From Dyadobacter sp. CECT 9275 (GTDB lineage: Bacteria > Bacteroidota > Bacteroidia > Cytophagales > Spirosomataceae), in assembly GCF_907164905.1 (NCBI RefSeq), contig NZ_CAJRAF010000002.1:1984001-2048000 (forward strand): a stretch of 64,000 nucleotides of DNA, given 5' to 3'. A program made the position numbers and the translations under genes. Of this stretch, positions 18,617 to 26,975 are shown piece after piece. The number at the start of each line of letters is the position of its first letter. Within the stretch, counting starts at the first letter, position 1. The notes beneath the pieces are model-generated. The model searched no databases and had not been told where the DNA came from. It worked only from the letters and a program-made list of their open reading frames with translations.

Positions 18617-20665
18617 ATGGTAGTTCTGTACTGGCTTTCTTTTATTGCATTTCTTTATTGCATTGGTTACGTTTCGGGGAAAATTGCCCAGCCGTCACTC
18701 AGTGAATGGATCATTGTTTCCTTTGTTCTTTTTACCGGGAGTGTGATTCCAACCGGTTTTATCCTTTCAGCACTTGACCTGACGGCCAGCACGGCCAGCT
18801 GGATCACCGGCAATTTTTTAATGCTCGGAATCCATTGGCGTTTGTGGGCCTTCCTCAATCCGGGTCAAACCACATACAGGATTTCGGACGTAGCAAAAAA
18901 CAGGTTACAGACGTTCCGGTTATGGACCCGGGAGTTATCCCCCTACCTGAAATTTCTCTTTATTCTGCTTTTTGGAACCCTGGCCATTGTCGGGATAACA
19001 AACCTCATCCTTGTGTTATTTACCGTACCCAATGAGTGGGACAGTATGACGGGGCATTTGAACCGCGCCGTGAGATATATCCAGCGGGGAACCATGGAAC
19101 ATTTTGGTGGTACCAACTGGAACATGGATACCTACCCTAAAAGCCCGACCACCATTCATATCTACACTTACCTGATCAGTGGCAAAATTGAAAACGCGTT
19201 TAAGTTTCTCCACCATTCGGCCTATTATGTAACGCTTGTAGCCGTTTTTGGAATCGCGCAGAGAATAGGACGTAACCTGTCCGCCAGTTTGTTTTGTGCG
19301 CTGTCGTATGCCCTGTTCCTGGATTTCCTGATGCAGGCCATCACCACAGAAACCGACATCGTGCTGACAGCCTATCTCAGCTGCCTGTTATACTTTCTGT
19401 TCACTTATTTCGCCGCCAAGAACAGCAAATACCTGTATCTTTCCGGAATGGTTTTCGGTATTGTATTTGGCCATAAGGTAACTTTCGCATTGCTGCTGCC
19501 ATCGGTTTTCGTGGTGATGTTGTACACGGTTTTTCTGGCTCCCACGTTTTCTGTCTTTTTCGGAAGGTTCATCAAACTTGCAGCTGCTATCTTGCTGGCC
19601 ATGCTGGTTTATACTTTCCCTACCGGATATATCAGGAATATTCAGGTATTCGGGCATCCGATTGGACCGCCTACATCATTGAAACATCAATCCATTGAAA
19701 GAGCCGGGCCTTTGTCCAATCTGTTCGAACAAGGCAGCCGTAACGTAGTGCGGTATGGTTATGACTTCTTTAATCTGGATGGCATCCGGAATGCACAATG
19801 GGGATATGACCTTAATACCCTGGTGCGCAAACCTATTGTGAAGCTGGAAGACAAGCTGCACATGCGGCTGGACGAAGAAACCGATTTTTCAATTGTTCCC
19901 TTCACATTTCAGCGTCGGTTTGATTTTTACAATGCCAATCCTTACTGGGGCGTTTTCGGTTTTGCACTGATCCTGCCTTTGATATTGCTTGTATTCTTCA
20001 GAGTTCTCTGGTCCAGGGTACACTGGTTTCTGGCACTGGCTTTTGTCCTGCATTTTGCAGCCATTTCCTACTCGGCGCCCTATGATCCTTTCAAAGGCAG
20101 GTATTTCATAGAGACAGGGATTTTCGGAGTACTTTTTCTACTCCTGCTGTTTTCCAATCACCGCCTGTCCATTATCAAGCCCCGGCGCAAAATATGGAAG
20201 GGATATGTGGCCCTCATCGTATCGGCTGCCTGCGTATCTGCCGTGATGTCGGTGTTCCTTAACATCCGTTGTCTGCCTTTTGCGGCTTACGGCCATGAAT
20301 CTGCTCTAAAAATGGACCGGATAGCATTTCAGACCTTTGCCCGGCCGGATATCACAAAGGCCTACGTTACTTTTGACTCACTCGTTCCGCAGGATGCTAC
20401 CGTGGCGCTTGCTACCATAAACGATGATTTCGAATATCCGCTTTATGGTAAAAAACTAAGCAGGAAACTGATATCCATTAACCCCTTTGAACAAGGCCTG
20501 AAGCCCATACCCAAAGAGGCGGATTATCTTTTCTATGACAAAAGTGTGGTGAACGATACCAGCAAAATCAAAGCACTGCCGACAGACATACGCCTGGGTT
20601 CGGACACCACCATGACCAACCTGATCGTAAAAGGTGAAGATTACTATCTTCGCAAACTCAAATGA
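18617..20665 (+). CDS. Polytopic membrane protein, probable GT-C glycosyltransferase
   Basis: 682 residues from ATG 18617, four bases after the aminotransferase stop. About eleven hydrophobic segments are followed by an extracytoplasmic C-terminal tail (about 560-682). After the first membrane helices there is an acidic motif in NEWDSMTGHLNRAVRYIQ, at the place where GT-C enzymes such as ArnT/PMT carry their catalytic acidic residue in the first periplasmic loop. Such enzymes use lipid-linked sugars to modify glycans or lipids outside the membrane. I do not recognise a closer family, so the substrate is unknown. Confidence 0.7.
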   Translation: MVVLYWLSFIAFLYCIGYVSGKIAQPSLSEWIIVSFVLFTGSVIPTGFILSALDLTASTASWITGNFLMLGIHWRLWAFLNPGQTTYRISDVAKNRLQTFRLWTRELSPYLKFLFILLFGTLAIVGITNLILVLFTVPNEWDSMTGHLNRAVRYIQRGTMEHFGGTNWNMDTYPKSPTTIHIYTYLISGKIENAFKFLHHSAYYVTLVAVFGIAQRIGRNLSASLFCALSYALFLDFLMQAITTETDIVLTAYLSCLLYFLFTYFAAKNSKYLYLSGMVFGIVFGHKVTFALLLPSVFVVMLYTVFLAPTFSVFFGRFIKLAAAILLAMLVYTFPTGYIRNIQVFGHPIGPPTSLKHQSIERAGPLSNLFEQGSRNVVRYGYDFFNLDGIRNAQWGYDLNTLVRKPIVKLEDKLHMRLDEETDFSIVPFTFQRRFDFYNANPYWGVFGFALILPLILLVFFRVLWSRVHWFLALAFVLHFAAISYSAPYDPFKGRYFIETGIFGVLFLLLLFSNHRLSIIKPRRKIWKGYVALIVSAACVSAVMSVFLNIRCLPFAAYGHESALKMDRIAFQTFARPDITKAYVTFDSLVPQDATVALATINDDFEYPLYGKKLSRKLISINPFEQGLKPIPKEADYLFYDKSVVNDTSKIKALPTDIRLGSDTTMTNLIVKGEDYYLRKLK

Positions 20666-20702
20666 GCAATTTCTCCGGTATTCCCGAAAATAAAAAACAG
20701 CG

Positions 20703-21401
20703 ATGACAATTGGTATCATGCAGCCCTATATATTCCCCTATATAGGTTATTTCCAGCTAATCAGAGCGGTTGACAAATTTGTGATCTATGATGACGTCAA
20801 CTTCATTAACAAGGGCTGGATCAACAGAAACAGGATACTGGTATCGGGTGAGGCGCATCTGTTCACCATTCCGCTGAAAGACGCCAGCCAGAACAAGCTG
20901 ATCAGGGAAGTGGAGCTTGCCAGAGATACTTCCTGGAAAAAAAAGTTTTTGAAAACCCTCCAGCAGTCGTACCAAAAGGCCCCTAATTATCCAAAGGTTT
21001 TTCCGCTACTGGAAGAAATCGTACATTTAGAAGCGGAAACGATTGCAGAGCTGACCGTATATGCCCTGATAAAGTTATGTAACTATATGGACCTCAAAAC
21101 GGAAATCATTCCGTCATCGTCCGTTTATAACAATACATCTCTGAAAGCACAGGAACGTATACTAGATATTTGCAGGCAGGAAAATGCAACCGGTTATATC
21201 AATGCGATCGGTGGCATGGAATTATATGACAAGCAGAAGTTCGGAGAAGCGGGTATCAGGCTGGAGTTTATCAAAAGTCTGCCTGTAAGTTATCCTCAAT
21301 TCAAAAATGCTTTCGTACCTTGGCTTTCCGTAATTGATATTTTGATGTTTAATGAACAGGAAAATATTACCCGCTTTTTAGATCAATACGAACTTTTATA
21401 A
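20703..21401 (+). CDS. WbqC-family protein
   Basis: 232 residues matching the WbqC family from the start: MTIGIMQPYIFPYIGYFQL, DKFVIYDDVNFINKGWINRN and a HLFTIPLKDAS segment. WbqC-like proteins occur in O-antigen and capsule loci, commonly close to DegT aminotransferases, and are proposed to acylate or otherwise decorate amino sugars, though I know of no settled activity for this branch. It begins 37 bases after the GT-C-like gene, and the NeuD-like gene starts 2 bases after its stop, which ties the two functionally. Confidence 0.9.
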   Translation: MTIGIMQPYIFPYIGYFQLIRAVDKFVIYDDVNFINKGWINRNRILVSGEAHLFTIPLKDASQNKLIREVELARDTSWKKKFLKTLQQSYQKAPNYPKVFPLLEEIVHLEAETIAELTVYALIKLCNYMDLKTEIIPSSSVYNNTSLKAQERILDICRQENATGYINAIGGMELYDKQKFGEAGIRLEFIKSLPVSYPQFKNAFVPWLSVIDILMFNEQENITRFLDQYELL

Positions 21402-21403
21402 AG

Positions 21404-22060
21404 ATGGCCAAAGTTATCATTTTTGGAGTACTGGATACCGCCGAGCTTGCACACTATTATCTTCGGCACGATACGGAGCATGAGGTTGTAGCTTTTGCCG
21501 TAAACCGGGAATATATCCGGGAAGATTCATTCAAGGGGTTGCCAGTAGTGGCTTTTGAAGACGTAGAGACCCTTTTCCCCCCTGCCGGTTATTCCTTTTT
21601 CGCTCCGATGACCGGACGTAATATGAACCGCAACAGGGAGGCTATTTACAATCAGGCCAAGGCAAAGGGATATCAGTTTATCTCCTACGTCAGTTCCAAG
21701 GCAACTACTTTTGAAAACAAGATCGGCGATAACTGCTTCATACTGGAAGACAATACCATTCAGCCTTTCACTACCATCGGTAATAATGTTGTGATGTGGA
21801 GCGGCAATCATATCGGGCATCATGGTACCATCCATGACCACGTGTTTTTTACTTCCCATGTAGTACTTTCCGGGCATTGTAATGTTGAATCCTACTCCTT
21901 TTTTGGGGTAAACGCAACCATCCGGGATTATACCCACATTGCACAGGGAACCCTGGCCGGCATGGCCTCCGCCATTACAAAAGAGACAGAAGAATGGGGG
22001 ATTTACATTGGCAATCCCGCCAAAAAAGTTCCTGGTAAAAAAAGTTACGAGGCTTACTGA
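21404..22060 (+). CDS. NeuD/PglD-like sugar acetyltransferase
   Basis: 218 residues. An N-terminal Rossmann-like part (MAKVIIFGVLDTAELAHYYL) is followed by a left-handed beta helix of hexapeptide repeats (about 100-205), the arrangement of PglD and NeuD enzymes that acetylate a UDP-amino sugar or sialic acid. The histidine-rich turn HIGHHGTIHDHVF includes the probable catalytic His, and the end reads YIGNPAKKVPGK as in other hexapeptide acyltransferases. Together with the aminotransferase and WbqC it suggests an N- or O-acylated residue in the exported glycan. Confidence 0.85.
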   Translation: MAKVIIFGVLDTAELAHYYLRHDTEHEVVAFAVNREYIREDSFKGLPVVAFEDVETLFPPAGYSFFAPMTGRNMNRNREAIYNQAKAKGYQFISYVSSKATTFENKIGDNCFILEDNTIQPFTTIGNNVVMWSGNHIGHHGTIHDHVFFTSHVVLSGHCNVESYSFFGVNATIRDYTHIAQGTLAGMASAITKETEEWGIYIGNPAKKVPGKKSYEAY

Positions 22061-22107
22061 CAGACTGTCCGCAGGAAATAATTGAACAAGAAATAATTTT
22101 CGGGTGA

Positions 22108-23334
22108 ATGACGCAGAAGAAGATACTATTTATCAGCCACGATGCCAACAGAGCAGGTAGCCAGTTGTTGCTGTTGCAGCTATTGAGGCTATTAAAGGAT
22201 AAAGAGATTCCAATGCATCTTTTGTTATGTAACGGAGGAGAACTTGAAAGTGATTTCGAAGAGGTGGTAAGTACAACACGGCTTTATCACGACGGCAGCC
22301 CTGCTTCCAGCCAACAGCTTACCGGTAAGATTTTAAAAAAAGTCAATCTTTATAAATTATACGAAGAAAGGTTTGCTCAGAAAGAGAATGAACGGATCGT
22401 GGCCGAACTGGAAAGTGAGAACATAGGCCTTGTTTTCGTTAATTCAATTGCCAATGCGGAAGTTTATTACAGCTTCCTGTCCTTTCTCCACCATTTGCCG
22501 GTTGTGCTTTTTGTCCACGAACTGGCCATGTCCGTGAAGATATACACGCACGAAAAACATCTGAATTTCTTACTCAGGAAAACCGACCACCTGATCGCCG
22601 TTTCCAGGGCCGTGGCCAATTTCTATGTAAAAAAATACGACTTCCCGATACAGCACGTCAGCACTTTCACGCTGATTGACCATGAGCATATTGACAGAAA
22701 GCTGAGGGAAGTACAAGGCGACCTTTTAGAAAAAACATACCGTATTCCTCAGGATGCTATTATCATAGGGGGCTGTGGCAATGCCGAATGGCGGAAAGGC
22801 AATGACGTTTTCAACTGGATTGCGCGCCGCGTTATACAAAAAACAGCCCCTCTCCCGGTTTACTTTGTCTGGGTTGGGGCGGGTCCTCAGCACGAGATTT
22901 ACGAACTCATCGAAAGCGATGTACGGCTCATGGGACTTTCGGAAAGAATTATCCTGATTCCGCCAACGCCCAAAGCCCTGGACTATATCAACCGCTTTGA
23001 TGTGCTGCTGTTAAGTTCGCGGGAAGATCCCTATCCGCTGGTCGTACTGGAAGCTGCGTTGCAGGAAATACCTATTGTATGCTTTCAGGATGCAGGCGGC
23101 GCACCGGAACTGATAGAAGCAGATGCCGGATTTGTCGTTCCTTTTCTGGATATAGACGCTGCGGCCGATGCCGTTATCCAATTGATCCTGGATCCTGCGA
23201 TGCGGGAAGCTATGGGGCAAAAAGCCCGTAAAAAAGTATTGGAAAGACACAACACTGCTAAAAGTGTTGGTAATATCGAAGCCATCATTCAAAAGTATTT
23301 ACCCTTACAGGTTTCGGAACAGCAGAATCAATGA
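22108..23334 (+). CDS. Glycosyltransferase family 4-like protein
   Basis: 408 residues with a GT-B fold. The N-terminal half contains LFISHDANRAGSQLLL and FVHELAMSVK. The C-terminal half has GGCGNAEWRKGNDVF and the EX7E-type nucleotide-sugar site in SSREDPYPLVVLEA, followed by PIVCFQDAGGAPELI, all classic for retaining family 4 enzymes. The enzyme would add one sugar to the growing glycan at the cytoplasmic face. Its stop overlaps the start of the next glycosyltransferase in an ATGA arrangement (4 nt), indicating coupled translation. Confidence 0.9.
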   Translation: MTQKKILFISHDANRAGSQLLLLQLLRLLKDKEIPMHLLLCNGGELESDFEEVVSTTRLYHDGSPASSQQLTGKILKKVNLYKLYEERFAQKENERIVAELESENIGLVFVNSIANAEVYYSFLSFLHHLPVVLFVHELAMSVKIYTHEKHLNFLLRKTDHLIAVSRAVANFYVKKYDFPIQHVSTFTLIDHEHIDRKLREVQGDLLEKTYRIPQDAIIIGGCGNAEWRKGNDVFNWIARRVIQKTAPLPVYFVWVGAGPQHEIYELIESDVRLMGLSERIILIPPTPKALDYINRFDVLLLSSREDPYPLVVLEAALQEIPIVCFQDAGGAPELIEADAGFVVPFLDIDAAADAVIQLILDPAMREAMGQKARKKVLERHNTAKSVGNIEAIIQKYLPLQVSEQQNQ

Positions 23335-24314
23335 CTATTGCTTTTACCATTTGCTCCATCAACTACCTTGCGCAGGCGAGGACACTGGGTGATTCTCTAA
23401 AAAAAACGAATCCTGACATACTCTTTTTCGTTGGCCTGGTGGATAAACTGGAAGGTGTAAAATTTGAAAGTGCATATACCCCGGAATACCCGATGATCGA
23501 GATTGACAAAATCGATATAGAGGAATTTCAGGAAATGGCCGACCGCTACAACATTACCGAACTCAATACAGCTGTAAAGCCTTTTTACTTTACTTATTTC
23601 TTTAAAAATTATCCCGACGCACAAAACGTCATCTATTTCGATCCGGATATCATTGTTTTTCAGCCGATTACTGAAATGCTGAACAACCTTACCAAACATG
23701 AGGCCGTCCTTACTCCGCATATCAACACGGAAATTACAGACCGGCTCAAACCCAATGAACTGCATCATCTGAACACTGGTATTTACAACCTGGGCTTTGT
23801 GGCTTTCAGAAGAAGCGCGGCAAACCTTGCCTACATCCGCTGGTGGGAAGAAAAGCTGCGGTATGAATGTTATATTGACCTTTGCAACGGCCTTTTTACG
23901 GATCAGAACTGGATGAATTTCCTGCCGGTCTTTGTAGATAATGTCCACATCGAGCGCAACCCGGGTTACAATGCGGCCTATTGGAATATTCATGAAAGAA
24001 AATTCTTATACAGCGAAAATACCCATCTGGTAAATGGGAAACATCCGCTCATATTCTTTCATTACAGTGGTTATGATCCCGAAAAACCGGACGTTTTGTC
24101 CAAATATCAGGACCGTTTCGAGCTTTCCGAAAGGAAAGATCTGACAGACCTTTTCAGGTTGTACAAGGATTCGCTGATCCGCAACGGCAACGCTTATTAC
24201 CGGAATTTCCGTTGTTCCTATATTAAGCCAACCAAACTGCTGAGGTATCAGCGGGTCAGAAAATGGGCAAAAAAACCATTTGAATTTGCCATTAATCAGT
24301 TACGGACCATTTGA
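23331..24314 (+). CDS. GT-A fold glycosyltransferase with DPD motif
   Basis: 327 residues. The N-terminus (AFTICSINYLAQARTLGDSL) and the metal-binding DxD in VIYFDPDIIVF (Asp104 and Asp106) match the family 8-like GT-A enzymes often called simply 'glycosyl transferase' in Bacteroidota polysaccharide loci. Further conserved parts are LNTGIYNLGFVAFR, DQNWMNFLP and FFHYSGYDP, the last providing a His likely to bind the metal or phosphate. It is paralogous to the gene at 25111-26070, which has lost these residues. The donor and acceptor are unknown. Confidence 0.85.
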   Translation: MTIAFTICSINYLAQARTLGDSLKKTNPDILFFVGLVDKLEGVKFESAYTPEYPMIEIDKIDIEEFQEMADRYNITELNTAVKPFYFTYFFKNYPDAQNVIYFDPDIIVFQPITEMLNNLTKHEAVLTPHINTEITDRLKPNELHHLNTGIYNLGFVAFRRSAANLAYIRWWEEKLRYECYIDLCNGLFTDQNWMNFLPVFVDNVHIERNPGYNAAYWNIHERKFLYSENTHLVNGKHPLIFFHYSGYDPEKPDVLSKYQDRFELSERKDLTDLFRLYKDSLIRNGNAYYRNFRCSYIKPTKLLRYQRVRKWAKKPFEFAINQLRTI

Positions 24315-25093
24315 TGAAAGAGCTTGTAACTGTTGTAGTACCGGTTATAAACCCCATACTTACGCCACTGGAAGAAATGGCGCTGCATCATAGTCTGGAT
24401 GTGCTTAAAAATCATCCTGTTATTTTTTTAAGCTATGAAGGCGCAGACCTCTCCGTTATAAGGGAGTACTGGAGTCACCTGGATATTATCCATTTCCCGG
24501 AACGTTACTTTCATTCCCGCAAGGCGTTTTCGCCCCTCCTGCTGATGGAGGAGTTTTACGAGCGTTTCAACTGGGCGGACTACCTGCTGGTTCATGAACT
24601 AAACAGCTGGATTGTTAAAGATGAACTTAATTACTGGTGTAACCAGGGTTATGATTTTCTGAAAGCGGCTCCTGTTTTTGAAAATAAAAAAAGCAAAGCT
24701 TCCCTGACCAATCCATTTTCCAGAATAAAGGGGCTGTCCGAAGAGCAAAAAACTGTACTCGGGAACAGTTATGATCAGAATGGGTTCATGCTATGTTACA
24801 TCGAGCGAATGTATGATATGCTGAAGAACAACAGCAAACAGGCATACAAATACCGTCATACGGAAACGTTGCCTAACGCTGATGCCCTGTTCTGGGATCT
24901 GGAGCCCAACCGTTTTATGCCGAAACTTCGTAAACCTACCGAAATTGTTCAGAATTTCTTTGCCCGTCATATTACCCATCTTGAAGACCTCAAGTCTTTA
25001 AAAACCAGTCAGTTGCCATTTGCAATTACTGGTATTACTTCCATTAAAGGAATTACCTCAGAGATTGCCCGGGAGCTACCCTATTATCCCTGA
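24314..25093 (+). CDS. DUF5672-like protein of polysaccharide synthesis
   Basis: 259 residues from ATG 24314, overlapping the stop of the previous gene by one base; a TTG one codon earlier is less likely. Its segments VTVVVPVINPILTPLEEMAL, HPVIFLSYEGAD, DYLLVHELNSWIV and QNGFMLCYIERM resemble DUF5672, a family found in glycan loci with a GT-A-like topology. VHELNSWIV takes the place of a DxD strand and contains no DxD, so catalysis is not evident. The role is unknown beyond a likely part in glycan assembly, given its position between two glycosyltransferase paralogues. Confidence 0.65.
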   Translation: MKELVTVVVPVINPILTPLEEMALHHSLDVLKNHPVIFLSYEGADLSVIREYWSHLDIIHFPERYFHSRKAFSPLLLMEEFYERFNWADYLLVHELNSWIVKDELNYWCNQGYDFLKAAPVFENKKSKASLTNPFSRIKGLSEEQKTVLGNSYDQNGFMLCYIERMYDMLKNNSKQAYKYRHTETLPNADALFWDLEPNRFMPKLRKPTEIVQNFFARHITHLEDLKSLKTSQLPFAITGITSIKGITSEIARELPYYP

Positions 25094-25110
25094 GGAAGTT
25101 AAGATATACT

Positions 25111-26070
25111 ATGAATATTATATATACAGTTTGTAACCGTTCGTCCTTACCACACGCACTGGCATTGGGGGCGTCAGTGATGGAACATCAGCCCGGCGAT
25201 ATCTTCTATATCGGCTGGGTAGATAACCGCCCCGTACCGCATCTGCCCGAACAGTACAGGATCATACCGGTTACCGACCTGGCCATTCCGCTGTGGCAGC
25301 AAATGACGGAGCAGTACTACGATTTTGAATTACTACCCGCCTGCAGGCCATGGTTTGCCAAAAAGATTATGGAACTGAATCCACATTGCAACAGATTGAC
25401 GTTTTTTGCCCCAACTGTTTTGTTGCTTAACTCAGTGGAATCCGTTATCGGCAGGCAGGCCGAAATGACGCTTACACCTCATATTACCAGCCCGCTGCGC
25501 AAATCTGCTCCGCTGGAAGATAAACGAATACTGAACATCGGAATGTTTCATGCAGGTTCATGGAGTATCCGAAAAAGCACGCAGACACTTGATTTTCTGA
25601 ACTGGTGGGCGGTAAGAACGCTGGACAGGGCTAAATATGATTTATGCGACGGTATGTGCCTGGACCAGCTTTGGCTTAACTTTGGCCCTGTCAGAATTCA
25701 CAATTGGGAAAAAGTAAGTGAGCCCAGCTGGCATTACGGCTTACACCGCCTGCCCAACCACCCGCTTGAAGCTGCCAATGGGCAGTTCTCCGTGGGTGGA
25801 AATACGTTGCTGAGTGTTGACTTCGCCGGGCTTCTCTTTTTTGATCCCATCTGGTCCGATTATGCAGGAATGGCCAGGAGAAGTATCGCTTTTCAAGAAC
25901 TAGTATCCTATTACCGGACCTTACTTGCAGCAGCAGGGCCGGAGGCAACTCCCAAAGGTACACCGGGCTATGGGCAGATTCCGGAGATTAAAGCCGGAAG
26001 AATTTTGAGAAACAAACTCGCTGCAAAACTAAGCGATATCACCGAATTCATCGATCAATACCAAATCTGA
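25111..26070 (+). CDS. Glycosyltransferase paralogue with degenerate active site
   Basis: 319 residues, aligning along its length with the gene at 23331-24314: IIYTVCNRSSLPHALALGAS, FYIGWVD, TLTPHIT, LNIGMFHAGSWSIR, and DLCDGMCLDQLWLNFGP. At the position of the DPD motif it reads FFAPTVLLL (Ala100, Thr102), and the later HYSG segment is DFAG. Both putative metal ligands of the paralogue are therefore missing. It may be a non-catalytic partner of its sibling or an enzyme with a changed mechanism. It sits 17 bases after the DUF5672-like gene, in the same operon, and the frame is intact, so this is not simple decay. Confidence 0.75.
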   Translation: MNIIYTVCNRSSLPHALALGASVMEHQPGDIFYIGWVDNRPVPHLPEQYRIIPVTDLAIPLWQQMTEQYYDFELLPACRPWFAKKIMELNPHCNRLTFFAPTVLLLNSVESVIGRQAEMTLTPHITSPLRKSAPLEDKRILNIGMFHAGSWSIRKSTQTLDFLNWWAVRTLDRAKYDLCDGMCLDQLWLNFGPVRIHNWEKVSEPSWHYGLHRLPNHPLEAANGQFSVGGNTLLSVDFAGLLFFDPIWSDYAGMARRSIAFQELVSYYRTLLAAAGPEATPKGTPGYGQIPEIKAGRILRNKLAAKLSDITEFIDQYQI

Positions 26071-26090
26071 ATTAACACACGAAAGCAAGC

Positions 26091-26975
26091 ATGAGTTTTC
26101 TTCAGCAAAATACGGATAGTCTGCGCAAATTCCTGTCAGCGGACCAAATGCTGCCGCCAGGGCAACATAACACGTCGGGGTATCCCCGGCTCACGGTTAT
26201 AACACCCTCCTACAACCAGGCCGACTTTCTGGAAAGAACCATAAAAAGCGTGCTCAACCAGCAATATCCCAATCTGGAGTATATCATCATCGACGGCGGG
26301 TCCACCGACCATAGTGTTGATATCATTAGAAAATATGAAAAGTACCTGAGCTACTGGGTTTCCGAAAAAGACAAAGGACAGGTACATGCCATTAACAAAG
26401 CGCTGCAAAAGGCAACCGGGGAGTATATTTCCTTCCAGAATTCGGACGATGTCTATTTCCCGGGTACGCTGAAACGTTTTGGAGAAGCCGCTTTGAAAAA
26501 AGCAGACGACATACTCTTTGGAGACCTGTATATGATCACCGTAACCGACGAAGTGACCGAACTTTTAAAAACAACTTCTTACAGCCTGGACAGTCAGATC
26601 CTGGAAGGTATGCAGATTCATAACCAGTCACTGTTTTTTAAGAAGTCCCTCGTGGATAAATTCGGTCTTTTTGACGAATCATACCGCTTCGCTTTCGACT
26701 ACGAATTCATTACCCGCTACACCGCCGACCAAACTGCCACAGTAAGAAAAGTGGACGGTCTTGCCGGAGCGTTGCGGGTGCATGCGGATGCCAAGTCCTC
26801 CACCATTGCAACGGTGGGAAAAGACGAGCACGAGCAGATACAAAAATTGTATATTTCGAGGTTAAATATCCCTTCCATCAGCAAATTAAGGTATCTTTGG
26901 TGCAGGTTTAGGAAAATTGCCTATTTCATTGGCAGGTTAGATTTTAAATACATAGGTTACAGGTTATCCAGATGA
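26091..26975 (+). CDS. Glycosyltransferase family 2
   Basis: 294 residues with a GT-A fold. The start of the catalytic domain is LTVITPSYNQADFLERTIKS, followed by YIIIDGGSTDHSVDII, KDKGQVHAINKAL and ISFQNSDDVYFPGTL (the DxD-like SDD). These are hallmarks of inverting family 2 transferases. The C-terminal 60 residues are basic and may associate with the membrane. It overlaps the following Wzy/ligase-like gene by 4 nt and probably adds a sugar in the cytoplasm. The substrate cannot be read from the sequence. Confidence 0.93.
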   Translation: MSFLQQNTDSLRKFLSADQMLPPGQHNTSGYPRLTVITPSYNQADFLERTIKSVLNQQYPNLEYIIIDGGSTDHSVDIIRKYEKYLSYWVSEKDKGQVHAINKALQKATGEYISFQNSDDVYFPGTLKRFGEAALKKADDILFGDLYMITVTDEVTELLKTTSYSLDSQILEGMQIHNQSLFFKKSLVDKFGLFDESYRFAFDYEFITRYTADQTATVRKVDGLAGALRVHADAKSSTIATVGKDEHEQIQKLYISRLNIPSISKLRYLWCRFRKIAYFIGRLDFKYIGYRLSR

